A stretch of DNA of 50,898 bases from an uncultured Bacteroidales bacterium (GCA_946407975.1 CAMJQC010000013.1:1-50898), one strand, 5' to 3'. Positions 16,624-25,329 are shown, counted from the first letter of the stretch. Numbers and translations are program-made. Notes: generated from the letters alone by a model not told the origin.

Positions 16624-17049
16624 ATGAGTAATGAAACCATATCACACGAAGGCGTGGTGACGAGAATCACCGACGACGAGTTAGAAATCAAAATCCTGGC
16701 CCAAAGCGCATGCGCTGCCTGTCATGCCAAAAGCGCCTGCACAATGAGTGAAATGACCGAAAAGTCCCTCATTTTGCCTCGTCCTGAAGGACAGGAGTTT
16801 CATCTGTCGCAAAAAGTCAATGTGAATATGGGAGTCGGACAAGGCAACAAAGCTGCGGTTTTGGCCTACGTCATACCCATCATCCTGCTTTTGGCTGTGC
16901 TTTTCGTTATGCTTGGGTTGGGTCTCAACGAAGGGATAGCGGCCCTCATCAGCGTTATCGCTCTCGTACCTTATTACATTTTTTTGTATAGGCATCGCGA
17001 CAAACTAAAGAAACAATTCGTGTACAAAATCACAACAATAGACGAATGA
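16624..17049 (+). CDS. rseC: RseC-like SoxR-reducing/regulatory membrane protein
   Basis: A 141-residue protein of the RseC/MucC family. The N-terminal cytoplasmic part opens with ISHEGVVTRITDDELEI and has a cysteine cluster CAACHAKSAC (residues 30-39), likely to bind a metal or iron-sulfur centre. Two transmembrane helices follow (about residues 80-102 and 105-122). In E. coli RseC, with the Rsx (Rnf-like) complex, helps re-reduce SoxR. In Bacteroidetes the gene commonly precedes rnfB, as here. The order supports a function with Rnf rather than with sigma-E. It is separated from rnfB by 208 bases containing a separate promoter. Confidence 0.88.
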   Translation: MSNETISHEGVVTRITDDELEIKILAQSACAACHAKSACTMSEMTEKSLILPRPEGQEFHLSQKVNVNMGVGQGNKAAVLAYVIPIILLLAVLFVMLGLGLNEGIAALISVIALVPYYIFLYRHRDKLKKQFVYKITTIDE

Positions 17050-17152
17050 TGCTCATCACTCGTCCATTCATCGGCGTTCCGCTCATTTTTCAGGAATCTT
17101 TCTGAAAACCACTTCCATACAAGCAATAGCGCAAACAAACGAAAAAAATTCA

Positions 17153-17182
17153 TTGTTGTAAGAATGTTATTTCTTATTTTTG
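17153..17182 (+). promoter_or_regulatory. Promoter of the rnf operon
   Basis: The -7 element TATTTTTG lies at 17175-17182. A TTG (17153-17155) about 19 bases upstream serves as a -33 element. The resulting leader to the GTG start of rnfB is about 70 bases, long for this genome. Confidence 0.65.
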
Positions 17183-17192
17183 CAAGTTAAAC

Positions 17193-17219
17193 ATGGCAGC
17201 ACCGCTGCCGTGAGAGCGG
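17193..17219 (+). promoter_or_regulatory. rnfB leader with two competing hairpins and a tiny ORF
   Basis: GGCAGC (17195-17200) pairs with GCTGCC (17204-17209) around a 3-base loop. CCGCT (17202-17206) can instead pair with AGCGG (17215-17219). The two share bases 17204-17206, so only one can form. The same stretch encodes a 6-codon ORF, M-A-A-P-L-P-stop, at 17193-17213. A regulatory role is inference; the pairing is seen directly. Confidence 0.35.
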
Positions 17220-17257
17220 AAACAAACTCAAAAATAATAACCTCTAAATAACTAAAA

Positions 17258-18184
17258 GTGAATAACATTCTCTTGATTTCCCTAATCGTTTTAGGCGTTT
17301 TAGGGGGCATTTTGGCGATTATCCTGTATTTCGTAGCCCAAAAGTTTAAGGTAGAGGAAAACCCTTTGATTGACGAAGTCGAAGCGTGTCTTGCCGGTGC
17401 CAACTGTGGCGGCTGCGGCTATGCCGGATGTCGCAATTTTGCCGAAGCCTGCGTGAAAGCCGCCAGCGAGAAACAGAGTCTGGCGGGTCTGAACTGTCCC
17501 AGTTCCGACATGCAGAAAGTGGCCGATGTGCTCAAACTGACTGTTGAGGCAGCCGAGCCAATGATTGCCGTGGTACGCTGCAATGGCTCTTGCGAGAATT
17601 CGCCTGCCAAAGTCCATTATGAAGGCGCTGACATCTGCGCCTTCGCCAACACCCTCTATGCGGGCGAAGGCGGCTGCTCAAAAGGCTGTCTCGGACTTGG
17701 CGACTGTGTCAAAAAATGTCCGTTTGATGCCCTTCACATCAACAAGGAGACCGGACTGCCTGAAGTCGACGAAGAAAAGTGCGTCGGCTGCGGCGCCTGC
17801 GCCAAGGCATGTCCGCGTGGCATCATCGAAGTGCGTCCTCGTGGCAAGAACAACCGTCGCGTTTACGTGTGCTGTTCGAACACCGACAAGGGTGCCATCG
17901 TTATGAAGAGCTGTTCTGTCGGCTGCATTGGCTGCCAAAAGTGCTTCAAGACCTGCCCGTTCGAGGCTATCGAGATGCGTGGCAACCTGGCTTACATCGA
18001 CCCAGCTAAGTGCAAGTCGTGCCGTAAGTGCGAAGAGGTCTGCCCACGTGGCACCATCCATGCCGTCAATTTCCCGCCCCGCAAACCCAAAGCGGAACAA
18101 CCTGTCGGCGAGCCTGTGCAACAACCTGTTGTGGAGCAGCCTGTAAAAGAAAAAGTAACCATTGAAAATAAAGAGAACGCATGA
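17258..18184 (+). CDS. rnfB: Rnf complex subunit B, iron-sulfur protein
   Basis: RnfB takes electrons from reduced ferredoxin at the cytoplasmic face of the Rnf complex. It begins with GTG; a stop three codons upstream rules out an earlier start. The protein has 308 residues, with one N-terminal helix (2-25). A four-cysteine cluster follows with ANCGGCGYAGC near residues 49-59 and the fourth cysteine near 79. The ferredoxin-like region is rich in clusters: CLGLGDCVKKCPF, CVGCGACAKACPRG, CIGCQKCFKTCPF and CKSCRKCEEVCPRG. The C-terminal tail is proline/valine/glutamate rich (QPVxEQPV-like repeats, about 285-303) and probably flexible. It overlaps rnfC by four bases. Confidence 0.95.
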   Translation: MNNILLISLIVLGVLGGILAIILYFVAQKFKVEENPLIDEVEACLAGANCGGCGYAGCRNFAEACVKAASEKQSLAGLNCPSSDMQKVADVLKLTVEAAEPMIAVVRCNGSCENSPAKVHYEGADICAFANTLYAGEGGCSKGCLGLGDCVKKCPFDALHINKETGLPEVDEEKCVGCGACAKACPRGIIEVRPRGKNNRRVYVCCSNTDKGAIVMKSCSVGCIGCQKCFKTCPFEAIEMRGNLAYIDPAKCKSCRKCEEVCPRGTIHAVNFPPRKPKAEQPVGEPVQQPVVEQPVKEKVTIENKENA

Positions 18185-19536
18185 ATCCATTAAAGACTTT
18201 TCCCAAAGGTGGCGTGCATCCGGAAGAAAACAAGCTTTCGGCTGACCAACCCATACAAGATTTCCCGCTGCCCAAGCAGATCATCGTTCCTTTAGGGCAG
18301 TGCCTTGGCGCCCCTGCCGATCCTATCGTCCAAAAAGGCGATCATGTCTTGACCGGACAGATGATCGGTACCGCTAAAGGCTTCGTCTCGGCCAACGTCC
18401 ACTCCCCTGCCACCGGCACCGTCGCCAAGGTCGATGTCGTGATGGATCACACCGGTTACTATAAACCCGCCGTCTTCATCAATGTGGACGAAGAAGAGCA
18501 ATGGGTAGACGGCGTGATTCAGACGGACGAACTGCTTACTGAGATAAAACTGGACTCCAACGAAATCATCAATAAAATCAAGGAATGCGGCATCGTCGGC
18601 ATGGGTGGTGCCACCTTCCCGACTCATGTAAAACTGATGATTCCAGAAGGCAAAAAAGCGGAATACATCATCATCAATGCCGCAGAATGCGAACCATATC
18701 TGACTTGCGACAATCGTCTGTTGCTTGAGAAGACCAAAGAGTTCCTCATGGGTGTCAAGATCCTGATGAAAGCCGTCAACACCGACAAAGGCGTCATCGG
18801 CATCGAGCGCAATAAGATGAGCGCCATCGAGTTGCTTGATAAAACGATTGCCGAAAACCGCGATTTGTTTGCCGGCATCCAGGTCCAACCGTTGAAGACC
18901 AAGTATCCTCAAGGCGGTGAAAAACAAATCATCAAGGCCATCACAGGTCGCGAAGTCCCCTCTGGCAAGTTACCTATCGAAACGGGATGTGTAGTAGTCA
19001 ATGTGGCCTCGACCTATGCTATCTATGAGGCTGTTCAGAAAAACAAGCCGCTAGTGGAGCGCATCGTCACCGTGACAGGCAAGTCCGTCAAGCATCCTGG
19101 GAACTACCGCGTCCGCTTTGGTACGCCAGCCAACCTGCTCATCGACGCCGCTGGCGGTCTGCCCGACGACACGGCCAACATCATCAATGGCGGCCCCATG
19201 ATGGGCAAATCGGTGTCAGTGACCGACTTCCCTGTGATAAAAGGCACCTCCGGCATCCTGCTGATGAATGTCAAAGACGCTCAGCCGCGCAAGGTGGGCA
19301 ACTGCATCCGCTGTGGACGTTGCGCCATCGCCTGCCCGATGGGATTACAGCCTTTCCTGATCAACAAGCTTGCCAAGTTAGACATGTTCGACGAGACAGA
19401 AAAGAATCACATCATGGATTGCATCGAATGCGGCTCTTGTGAGTTCACCTGCCCCGCCAACATCCCGTTGCTCGACTACATCCGTTATGGCAAAGCCAAG
19501 ACGGGCGCCATCATCAGGGCAAGGAACCAGAAATAA
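18181..19536 (+). CDS. rnfC: Rnf complex subunit C
   Basis: RnfC is the peripheral NADH- and flavin-binding subunit that passes electrons to or from NAD. At 451 residues it has the standard core length. It starts MNPLKTFPKGGVHPEENK, the conserved RnfC beginning. Near residues 140-147 comes GMGGATFP, from the Complex1_51K-like nucleotide-binding region. Two [4Fe-4S] motifs close the protein: CIRCGRCAIACPMG (near 378) and CIECGSCEFTCPAN (near 418). The start codon overlaps the stop of rnfB (ATGA), and rnfD follows after 26 bases. Confidence 0.95.
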   Translation: MNPLKTFPKGGVHPEENKLSADQPIQDFPLPKQIIVPLGQCLGAPADPIVQKGDHVLTGQMIGTAKGFVSANVHSPATGTVAKVDVVMDHTGYYKPAVFINVDEEEQWVDGVIQTDELLTEIKLDSNEIINKIKECGIVGMGGATFPTHVKLMIPEGKKAEYIIINAAECEPYLTCDNRLLLEKTKEFLMGVKILMKAVNTDKGVIGIERNKMSAIELLDKTIAENRDLFAGIQVQPLKTKYPQGGEKQIIKAITGREVPSGKLPIETGCVVVNVASTYAIYEAVQKNKPLVERIVTVTGKSVKHPGNYRVRFGTPANLLIDAAGGLPDDTANIINGGPMMGKSVSVTDFPVIKGTSGILLMNVKDAQPRKVGNCIRCGRCAIACPMGLQPFLINKLAKLDMFDETEKNHIMDCIECGSCEFTCPANIPLLDYIRYGKAKTGAIIRARNQK

Positions 19537-19562
19537 ATCCTAAATTTGTAACAACTCAAACT

Positions 19563-20552
19563 ATGAACAATTATACTATTTCAGGTTCGCCACATGTACA
19601 TGGAACAGATAGCACGCAGAAGATCATGGGTAGAGTCATTCTCGCGCTGATTCCCGCCTTACTTGTGGCCATTTACTATTTCGGGTGGTATGCGTTGCGT
19701 CTGACCATCGTGTCGGTCGGCGCCTGCATCCTGACGGAATGGCTCATTCAGAAATTCCTTATCAAAGGACCGCTCACCATCAACGATGGTTCCGCTGCCC
19801 TCACGGGTCTGCTGTTGGCTTTTAACGTGCCTGCCAACCTTCCTATCTGGATGGTCATCGTAGGCAGCGTGGTCGCCATCGGCATCGGCAAGATGTCGTT
19901 CGGCGGCTTGGGCAAAAACCCCTTCAACCCCGCCTTGGTAGGCCGTGTGTTCATGCTCGTGTCGTTCCCGACCGCCATGACCACCTGGCCGCAGGCACAG
20001 CCGATATTCAGAGACGGTTTCTTCGCCGATGCCGTGACGGGTCCCACCCCTCTCGGCCTTCTGAAAGAATCGGGAGCCCAATCGCTCGACCAGATGCAAT
20101 TCGTCGACATGGTTCTAGGTAACCGTGGCGGCGCTTTCGGTGAAGTTTGCACCATCGCCTTGCTGATTGGCGCCCTCTACCTCATCGTCCGCAAAGTCAT
20201 CGACATCTGGACTCCGCTGGTCATCCTGCTGACGGTCTTCGTGTTCACAGGCATCTGCCATCTCATCAACCCGACTGTATACATTGCACCTTGGTATCAT
20301 CTCGTCTATGGCGGTCTCATCCTCGGCGCCTTCTTCATGGCTACCGACATGGTCACCTCGCCCATGACGATACGAGGCAAGATGCTCTTTGCCTTTGGCG
20401 TCGGTGTCATCACCGTCGTCATCCGTCTTTGGGGTGCTTATCCTGAAGGCGTTTCTTTCGCTATCTTGATCATGAACGCGCTCACACCGCTCATCAATAG
20501 GCTATATAAACCTTATGTTTTCGGCGTCGTCAAACCCTCTAAAAAACAATGA
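19563..20552 (+). CDS. rnfD: Rnf complex subunit D
   Basis: An integral-membrane subunit of 329 residues that carries covalently bound FMN and shapes the ion path together with A and E. About nine hydrophobic segments are visible. The flavinylation site fits the sequence DAVTGPTPLG, with Thr162 as the likely FMN-attached residue in the T-G-x-T motif. The conserved GKNPFNPALVGR (near residue 117) and the C-terminal FAILIMNALTPLINR are typical. It lies inside the rnf operon, 3 bases before rnfG. Confidence 0.94.
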   Translation: MNNYTISGSPHVHGTDSTQKIMGRVILALIPALLVAIYYFGWYALRLTIVSVGACILTEWLIQKFLIKGPLTINDGSAALTGLLLAFNVPANLPIWMVIVGSVVAIGIGKMSFGGLGKNPFNPALVGRVFMLVSFPTAMTTWPQAQPIFRDGFFADAVTGPTPLGLLKESGAQSLDQMQFVDMVLGNRGGAFGEVCTIALLIGALYLIVRKVIDIWTPLVILLTVFVFTGICHLINPTVYIAPWYHLVYGGLILGAFFMATDMVTSPMTIRGKMLFAFGVGVITVVIRLWGAYPEGVSFAILIMNALTPLINRLYKPYVFGVVKPSKKQ

Positions 20553-20555
20553 GCC

Positions 20556-21140
20556 ATGGCAAAAAAAGAATCAACACTTAAAAACATGCTCATCGCCCTC
20601 CTCGTCATCACGGCGATATCGGGCGGTTTGCTGGGTTTGGTCTATGGCATGACCAAAGACACCATCGCTGAAGGCGATGCGAAAAAGAATGCCAAGGCTA
20701 TCGCCGAGGTGCTCGGTACCGACGAGAACACCCGTCTGGACACCGCCACAGTGGGCGAATTGTTCTATAACTTAGCTTATGACGACCAGGATCAGCTGAT
20801 CGGCGCCGCCATCAAGACTTTTTCCAACGCTGGATTCAACGGCCGCATTGAACTCATGGTCGGCATCCTCACCGACGGCACCATCAAAGGCGTCTCTGTA
20901 TTGCAACAGTCAGAGACCCCAGGTCTGGGTGCCAACATGGTCAATCCGAAATTCAAAGACCAGTTCAACGGCAAGAATCCTTCATCATACAACCTGACCG
21001 TCAAGAAAGACGGCGGTGACGTAGATGCCATTACGGCAGCCACCATCAGCTCCCGCGCTTTCACCGGGGCCGTCCGTCTTGCATGCGAAAGCTTCGAAGC
21101 CAACAAGGCCAAATTCATGAAAGGAGGAAATGCACAATGA
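20556..21140 (+). CDS. rnfG: Rnf complex subunit G, FMN-binding
   Basis: A 194-residue subunit with one N-terminal transmembrane helix (about 10-30) and an FMN-binding domain exposed on the periplasmic side. The flavin sits on a threonine in a motif usually written S/T-G-A-T; here it reads ITAATISS with Thr163 in the acceptor place and alanine instead of glycine. The QQSETPGLGANMV region (near 112-124) is the other conserved block. The stop overlaps the start of rnfE by four bases, and the strong AAGGAGG for rnfE lies within its last codons. Confidence 0.93.
   Translation: MAKKESTLKNMLIALLVITAISGGLLGLVYGMTKDTIAEGDAKKNAKAIAEVLGTDENTRLDTATVGELFYNLAYDDQDQLIGAAIKTFSNAGFNGRIELMVGILTDGTIKGVSVLQQSETPGLGANMVNPKFKDQFNGKNPSSYNLTVKKDGGDVDAITAATISSRAFTGAVRLACESFEANKAKFMKGGNAQ
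21121..21127 (+). promoter_or_regulatory. Strong Shine-Dalgarno site of rnfE
   Basis: AAGGAGG lies 9 bases before the ATG at 21137. It fixes the start of rnfE, against an in-frame opening at 21083. Such a complete site is unusual for this genome, where most starts have none. Confidence 0.7.
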
Positions 21141-21730
21141 GTAACAATTGGAAAACCTTTACCAAGGGCTTCATCAAAGAGAACCCTATCCTAGTGCTGC
21201 TGCTGGGTTGCTGCCCTACTCTGGCAACAACTACCAGTGCCATCAATGGCATGTCCATGGGCTTGGCCACCACCTTCGTTCTTATCATGTCGAACCTGGT
21301 GATTTCCCTGCTCAAGAACTTCATCCCCGACAAGGTGCGCATCCCATGTTTCATCGTGGTCATCGCCTCGTTCGTGACCATCGTGCAGCTGGTGATGCAA
21401 GCTTATGTCCCCGATATCTATGAGACCTTAGGCCTCTTCATCCCTCTTATCGTGGTGAACTGCATCGTGTTAGGCCGTGCCGAGGCCTTTGCTTCGAAGA
21501 ACCCCGTGTGGCCTTCGATGCTCGACGGTGCCGGCATGGGTTTAGGCTTCACCCTCGCTCTGACCGTGCTGGGTTGCATTCGTGAATTCCTGGGCAGCGG
21601 CTCTGTCTTCGGACTCCACATCTTGCCCGAGACCGCCAACATCCTTGTCTTTATCCTGCCTCCAGGCGCTTTCATCTGCCTCGGTTTCCTCATCGCTATT
21701 GTCAACAAGTTCAAAGGATCTAAACAATAA
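21137..21730 (+). CDS. rnfE: Rnf complex subunit E
   Basis: A 197-residue membrane subunit with six helices. It starts MSNNWKTFTKGFIKENPILV, with the family motif LGCCPTLATTTSAINGMSMG soon after (residues 23-42). The cysteine in that first half-helix is conserved and takes part in the intramembrane iron-sulfur centre between A and E. The second half holds VVNCIVLGRAEAFASKN with the second cysteine. The start is set by the AAGGAGG site and the four-base overlap with rnfG. rnfA follows after 6 bases. Confidence 0.94.
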   Translation: MSNNWKTFTKGFIKENPILVLLLGCCPTLATTTSAINGMSMGLATTFVLIMSNLVISLLKNFIPDKVRIPCFIVVIASFVTIVQLVMQAYVPDIYETLGLFIPLIVVNCIVLGRAEAFASKNPVWPSMLDGAGMGLGFTLALTVLGCIREFLGSGSVFGLHILPETANILVFILPPGAFICLGFLIAIVNKFKGSKQ

Positions 21731-21736
21731 TCAGCC

Positions 21737-22339
21737 ATGAAATACCTCATCATAATCCTTTCGACCATCCTGGTCAACAACGTCATCTTCTCCCAGTTCC
21801 TGGGCATATGTCCCTTCTTGGGCACCTCGAAGAAGACCTCTACTGCATTAGGCATGGGCGCCGCCGTTATCTTTGTCTTGACGCTGGCCACCCTCGTCAC
21901 ATGGCTGGTGAACCGTTACATCCTGATGCCTTTTGGCCTCGACAAGTTCATGCAGACCATTGCCTTCATTCTCATCATCGCTGCTTTGGTACAAATGGTG
22001 GAAATCATCCTGAAGAAAATCAGCCCGTCATTATATACGGCACTGGGTGTTTTCCTCCCCTTGATCACGACAAACTGCGCTGTCTTAGGCGTCTCCCTGA
22101 CCGTGGTCACCAAAGAATTCAACTATGGTGGTGTGGCTCACATGCTGAGTCTTGGCGAGTCAGTGGTCTATGCCGTAGGCATCGCTCTCGGTTTTGCCAT
22201 GGCTCTGATCATCTTCTCCGGCATCCGTGAGCACATCGACCTGATGGAACCTCCCAAAGGCATGAAAGGCACGCCTATCGCCCTGATTACCGCTGGCATC
22301 CTTGCCCTGGCATTCATGGGCTTTACTGGGGTCGTGTAA
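21737..22339 (+). CDS. rnfA: Rnf complex subunit A
   Basis: A 200-residue membrane subunit, related to RnfE but in inverted topology; together they hold the [2Fe-2S] centre in the membrane. The start MKYLIIILSTILVNNVIFSQFLGICPFLGTSKK is a classic RnfA opening, with the conserved cysteine in GICPFLG at residue 25. The partner motif LPLITTNCAVLGVSL carries the second one near residue 115. It is the last gene of the operon and is followed 23 bases later by a terminator. The set B-C-D-G-E-A is complete, so the complex should be functional. Confidence 0.95.
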   Translation: MKYLIIILSTILVNNVIFSQFLGICPFLGTSKKTSTALGMGAAVIFVLTLATLVTWLVNRYILMPFGLDKFMQTIAFILIIAALVQMVEIILKKISPSLYTALGVFLPLITTNCAVLGVSLTVVTKEFNYGGVAHMLSLGESVVYAVGIALGFAMALIIFSGIREHIDLMEPPKGMKGTPIALITAGILALAFMGFTGVV

Positions 22340-22362
22340 AATAAAGCTACAAAGTATACCAG

Positions 22363-22394
22363 ATGCGGGACGAGTTTTCATCCCGCATTTTTTT
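22363..22394 (+). terminator. Terminator of the rnf operon
   Basis: Stem ATGCGGGA/TCCCGCAT (22363-22370 and 22381-22388) with a 10-base loop and a run of seven T ending at 22394. It also excludes a start for the next gene at 22363. Confidence 0.88.
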
Positions 22395-22424
22395 CCTCTA
22401 TCGCAAACCTATAAAATACTTTTT

Positions 22425-22432
22425 TAACTTTG
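22425..22432 (+). promoter_or_regulatory. -7 box of the T9SS cargo gene
   Basis: TAACTTTG matches TAnnTTTG, 26 bases before the ATG at 22459. No clear -33 element. Confidence 0.55.
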
Positions 22433-22458
22433 TCACCTATTCAAACAAGCTCAACGGC

Positions 22459-25200
22459 ATGAAGACCACATCACTAAGCGTCTATATAACTCTATTCCTC
22501 TTTCTATTGCTACAGTCGGCAGGCCTGGCGCAAGACGTTTCCACACAAGGCAAAGAATTCTGGGTATCATTTATGTTTAATGGCTATGAGGATGGAAACC
22601 AGCACCAACTCTACTCCATCCAACTGACCATCAGTGCCAAGCATGACTGTAACTGCACTGTGAGCAACCCCGTCACGGGATGGACGATCAATGAGCCCAT
22701 CACGGCAGGGCAAACCAAAGACATAAGCATCCCGAAAGCCGAAGCCTACCATCCCAGTGGTAATAGTGAGACGGTTTCCAATTATGGCATCAAGGTTGAG
22801 GCAACCGACACCATCTCCGTTTATAACGCCAGCATTGCCACTAACTCATTCGACGCTTCCTATGTCCTACCTATTCAGAGTCTTGGCAGCGACTACATTA
22901 TACAGTCGGGTCCCCAGTCCATAACCCCTGGCGGATCAAGCCACCAATACCAAAACGAGACTTCAGCTTTTCTCATCGTTGCCACCCAAGACAACACTAT
23001 CGTGGAGATCACACCTAGCGTTAGGACCTTGGGTAACCGACCGGCAGACCAACCCTACACTATCGAACTGGACGCTGGTCAGACCTATCAGGTAAGGTCG
23101 AACCGAAATACAAGTCAAAGCAGCCAGCGCGACCTGAGCGGCACCCGGGTGAAAGCCCTGGACTGCAAGAAGATCGCTGTATTTAATGGCAATACACTCA
23201 CTAGGATGCCTATAGACAACAACCAAAACGAAGGCTTTGACCATATCTTTGAACAGGCCATGCCGTTGAAATCATGGGGTAAGGAGTTCGTCGTCACCCA
23301 GTCAAAAAGCCGTCACCGGGACATCGTTAAGATCACCTCTTCAGCGGACGGAAACACGATCATGAAAAACGGGATACATGCAACCACTTTAAACGAAGGA
23401 GAAAGCTATTCCTTCTCTTTGAATAATTACGATGGGTCATGTTATATTGAGACTACCAAGCCCAGTGCCGTTTATCTTTACAACACCTCATCCTACGACG
23501 ACAGCTCCAACGGTGACCCCTCCATGGTATGGATCGCTCCTATAGAGCAACGCATCGACGAGATGACCTTCTCCACCTTCCACCATCCCCAAGCTGCCAT
23601 TGACGCTCATTATGTCAACATCATCGTCAAAACAGAAGACATCTCCCATGTTTACTTTGACGGAACAGCTATCGAGAGTGGGCTTTTTCAACCCGTAAAT
23701 GGCAATACAAGTTACAGCTATGCGCAATATAACATTGAAAATCATGGAACGCACTCTCTACTTTGCGAGAATGGATTCAACGCCCACGTGTATGGTTTCG
23801 GCGAGAGACGAGGCTATGCCTATCTCGTTGGCTCTAACGCCATCGACCTGAACGTCAGCCTCATCATCAACGGAGAACCTATCAGCCAAGGCGGTTTGAT
23901 AAGAGGGTGTGTGGGTCAGGAGATGGAGTTCAACGCTTGGTTCAACTATGACATCATCGACTTGACATGGGATTTCGACGACGGCACGCCACAGAGCCAT
24001 GAAAGTCACATCATGCATGCCTTCAACGAGGAAAGAGTCTACCACGCCTCACTCTCCATTACCACGGCTGAAAGCGACTGTGAGGGAGATAATATGGTAA
24101 CAATCCCATTCATTGTCGACCTCACCCGTCATAACGAAGAGGAACATGATATCATCTGTGCCCATGTCCCATACTCCGGCTTTGGATTCGAGAACATTGT
24201 TGCCGAGAACGACACGTTGCTAACCCGTGGCCTAGGTTTCTGCCATGACAGTCTCTACCTCCATCTCACGGTACTGAACTACGACACCGTATACCACGAG
24301 CAAGTGTGCTGGCAAGGCGTCCCAGATGTCTATCGGGCTCATGGCTTTGAGATTGAATACGACACACCCAACAAAACATATACGGAGCGACGCCCATACA
24401 TCAGTCCAGAAGGCTGCGAAGGCATTATCACACTCGAGCTCAGTGTTTCCGAGAAGATGCAATTCCATGATCCAAAGTTCGCCTGCGACAGCCTGCTTTG
24501 GCACGACAGCATTTTCATCGCACCTACCCTTTACATCGATACAATTACCAACCCAACAGGGTGCGACAGCATCATCACACTCGAGCTAACGATGAATTAT
24601 ACGCCCGACATACGGCTCGACACCTACCACTATGCTCCATCCCATTGGGTGTTGCCCTCAATAGGCAGCTTCACTCCCAAATATGTCTTTAGTCTGTTCG
24701 ACGGCAACCTTATGTGCGAGTGGGACACCGTCGTATGGCAGCTATCGTTCAAGGAGTCAGACACCGAAGTACCCTGGTTTCTTATCCCAGACGAAAATGA
24801 TTTTAGAAAATGCAACTTATTTGTCACTAACTACCTGACTGATACCGTGTGGCTCACGGCCATAGCTCAAAACGAGTGCGCCCCCGACGGTGTCAACTTT
24901 GATTACTGGATGGTCAGTTCTTACTATGGTGTCAACGAGGATTCATACCAAGCCGCAATCAACATCATGCCTAACCCCAACGACGGCGAAATGAGGCTGG
25001 TTTTCGAGAACATGGAAGGTCCTGTCGCCATAAGCATATACAACGCTTTGGGATTACGTGTCGACAGCTTCACCGCGACCGCATCCTATCCAAACACATC
25101 CCTACCATACAGCTCTCGAAACCTATCTGACGGAGTGTATTACTTTGTCATCACCCATAAAGGACAAAACATCACAAAGAAAGTCGTCATCATCCGATAA
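22459..25200 (+). CDS. Secreted T9SS cargo with IgGFc-binding-like domain, PKD domain and sorting tail
   Basis: A 913-residue secreted protein. A signal peptide (residues 1-24, cut after GLAQ) leads into TQGKEFWVSFMFNG, the start of an IgGFc-binding-protein-like region that fills roughly residues 25-470. A PKD-like fold follows near 497-545, with the typical DLTWDFDDGTP. Then come two similar copies of a Cys-x2-IITLEL module (near 653 and 697). The last 80 residues are a type A sorting domain: NIMPNPNDG, then ISIYNALG and SDGVYYFVI, ending KKVVIIR. T9SS should export it and anchor it on the surface. What it binds is unknown, and the IgGFc name does not prove antibody binding. The start at 22459 follows the promoter; the longer frame crosses a terminator. 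Confidence 0.88.
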   Translation: MKTTSLSVYITLFLFLLLQSAGLAQDVSTQGKEFWVSFMFNGYEDGNQHQLYSIQLTISAKHDCNCTVSNPVTGWTINEPITAGQTKDISIPKAEAYHPSGNSETVSNYGIKVEATDTISVYNASIATNSFDASYVLPIQSLGSDYIIQSGPQSITPGGSSHQYQNETSAFLIVATQDNTIVEITPSVRTLGNRPADQPYTIELDAGQTYQVRSNRNTSQSSQRDLSGTRVKALDCKKIAVFNGNTLTRMPIDNNQNEGFDHIFEQAMPLKSWGKEFVVTQSKSRHRDIVKITSSADGNTIMKNGIHATTLNEGESYSFSLNNYDGSCYIETTKPSAVYLYNTSSYDDSSNGDPSMVWIAPIEQRIDEMTFSTFHHPQAAIDAHYVNIIVKTEDISHVYFDGTAIESGLFQPVNGNTSYSYAQYNIENHGTHSLLCENGFNAHVYGFGERRGYAYLVGSNAIDLNVSLIINGEPISQGGLIRGCVGQEMEFNAWFNYDIIDLTWDFDDGTPQSHESHIMHAFNEERVYHASLSITTAESDCEGDNMVTIPFIVDLTRHNEEEHDIICAHVPYSGFGFENIVAENDTLLTRGLGFCHDSLYLHLTVLNYDTVYHEQVCWQGVPDVYRAHGFEIEYDTPNKTYTERRPYISPEGCEGIITLELSVSEKMQFHDPKFACDSLLWHDSIFIAPTLYIDTITNPTGCDSIITLELTMNYTPDIRLDTYHYAPSHWVLPSIGSFTPKYVFSLFDGNLMCEWDTVVWQLSFKESDTEVPWFLIPDENDFRKCNLFVTNYLTDTVWLTAIAQNECAPDGVNFDYWMVSSYYGVNEDSYQAAINIMPNPNDGEMRLVFENMEGPVAISIYNALGLRVDSFTATASYPNTSLPYSSRNLSDGVYYFVITHKGQNITKKVVIIR

Positions 25201-25286
25201 AACAACTGCGTCACCTTCGGCTAATCCAATTTTAATCATAGACAATATAGAAGGTAAAAAAGCGTTATATCAAACGGGAAAAAAAC

Positions 25287-25294
25287 TATATTTG
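25287..25294 (+). promoter_or_regulatory. -7 box of the lipoprotein-barrel pair
   Basis: TATATTTG matches TAnnTTTG, 35 bases before the ATG at 25330. It makes the lipoprotein and the following barrel gene a likely unit apart from the cargo gene. Confidence 0.55.
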
Positions 25295-25329
25295 CAGTCT
25301 ATTTTATGCGCAAAACAGATACAACAAAA

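Noticed and set aside
21083..21136. Earlier start of rnfE
   Set aside because: The ATG at 21137 has a strong Shine-Dalgarno site and the family's usual N-terminus.
22363..22458. Longer start of the cargo gene
   Set aside because: It crosses the rnf terminator and a -7 box; the ATG at 22459 opens a proper signal peptide.
22459..25200. Proven immunoglobulin binding by the cargo protein
   Set aside because: The IgGFc-binding domain name comes from distant vertebrate relatives; the bacterial function is unknown.
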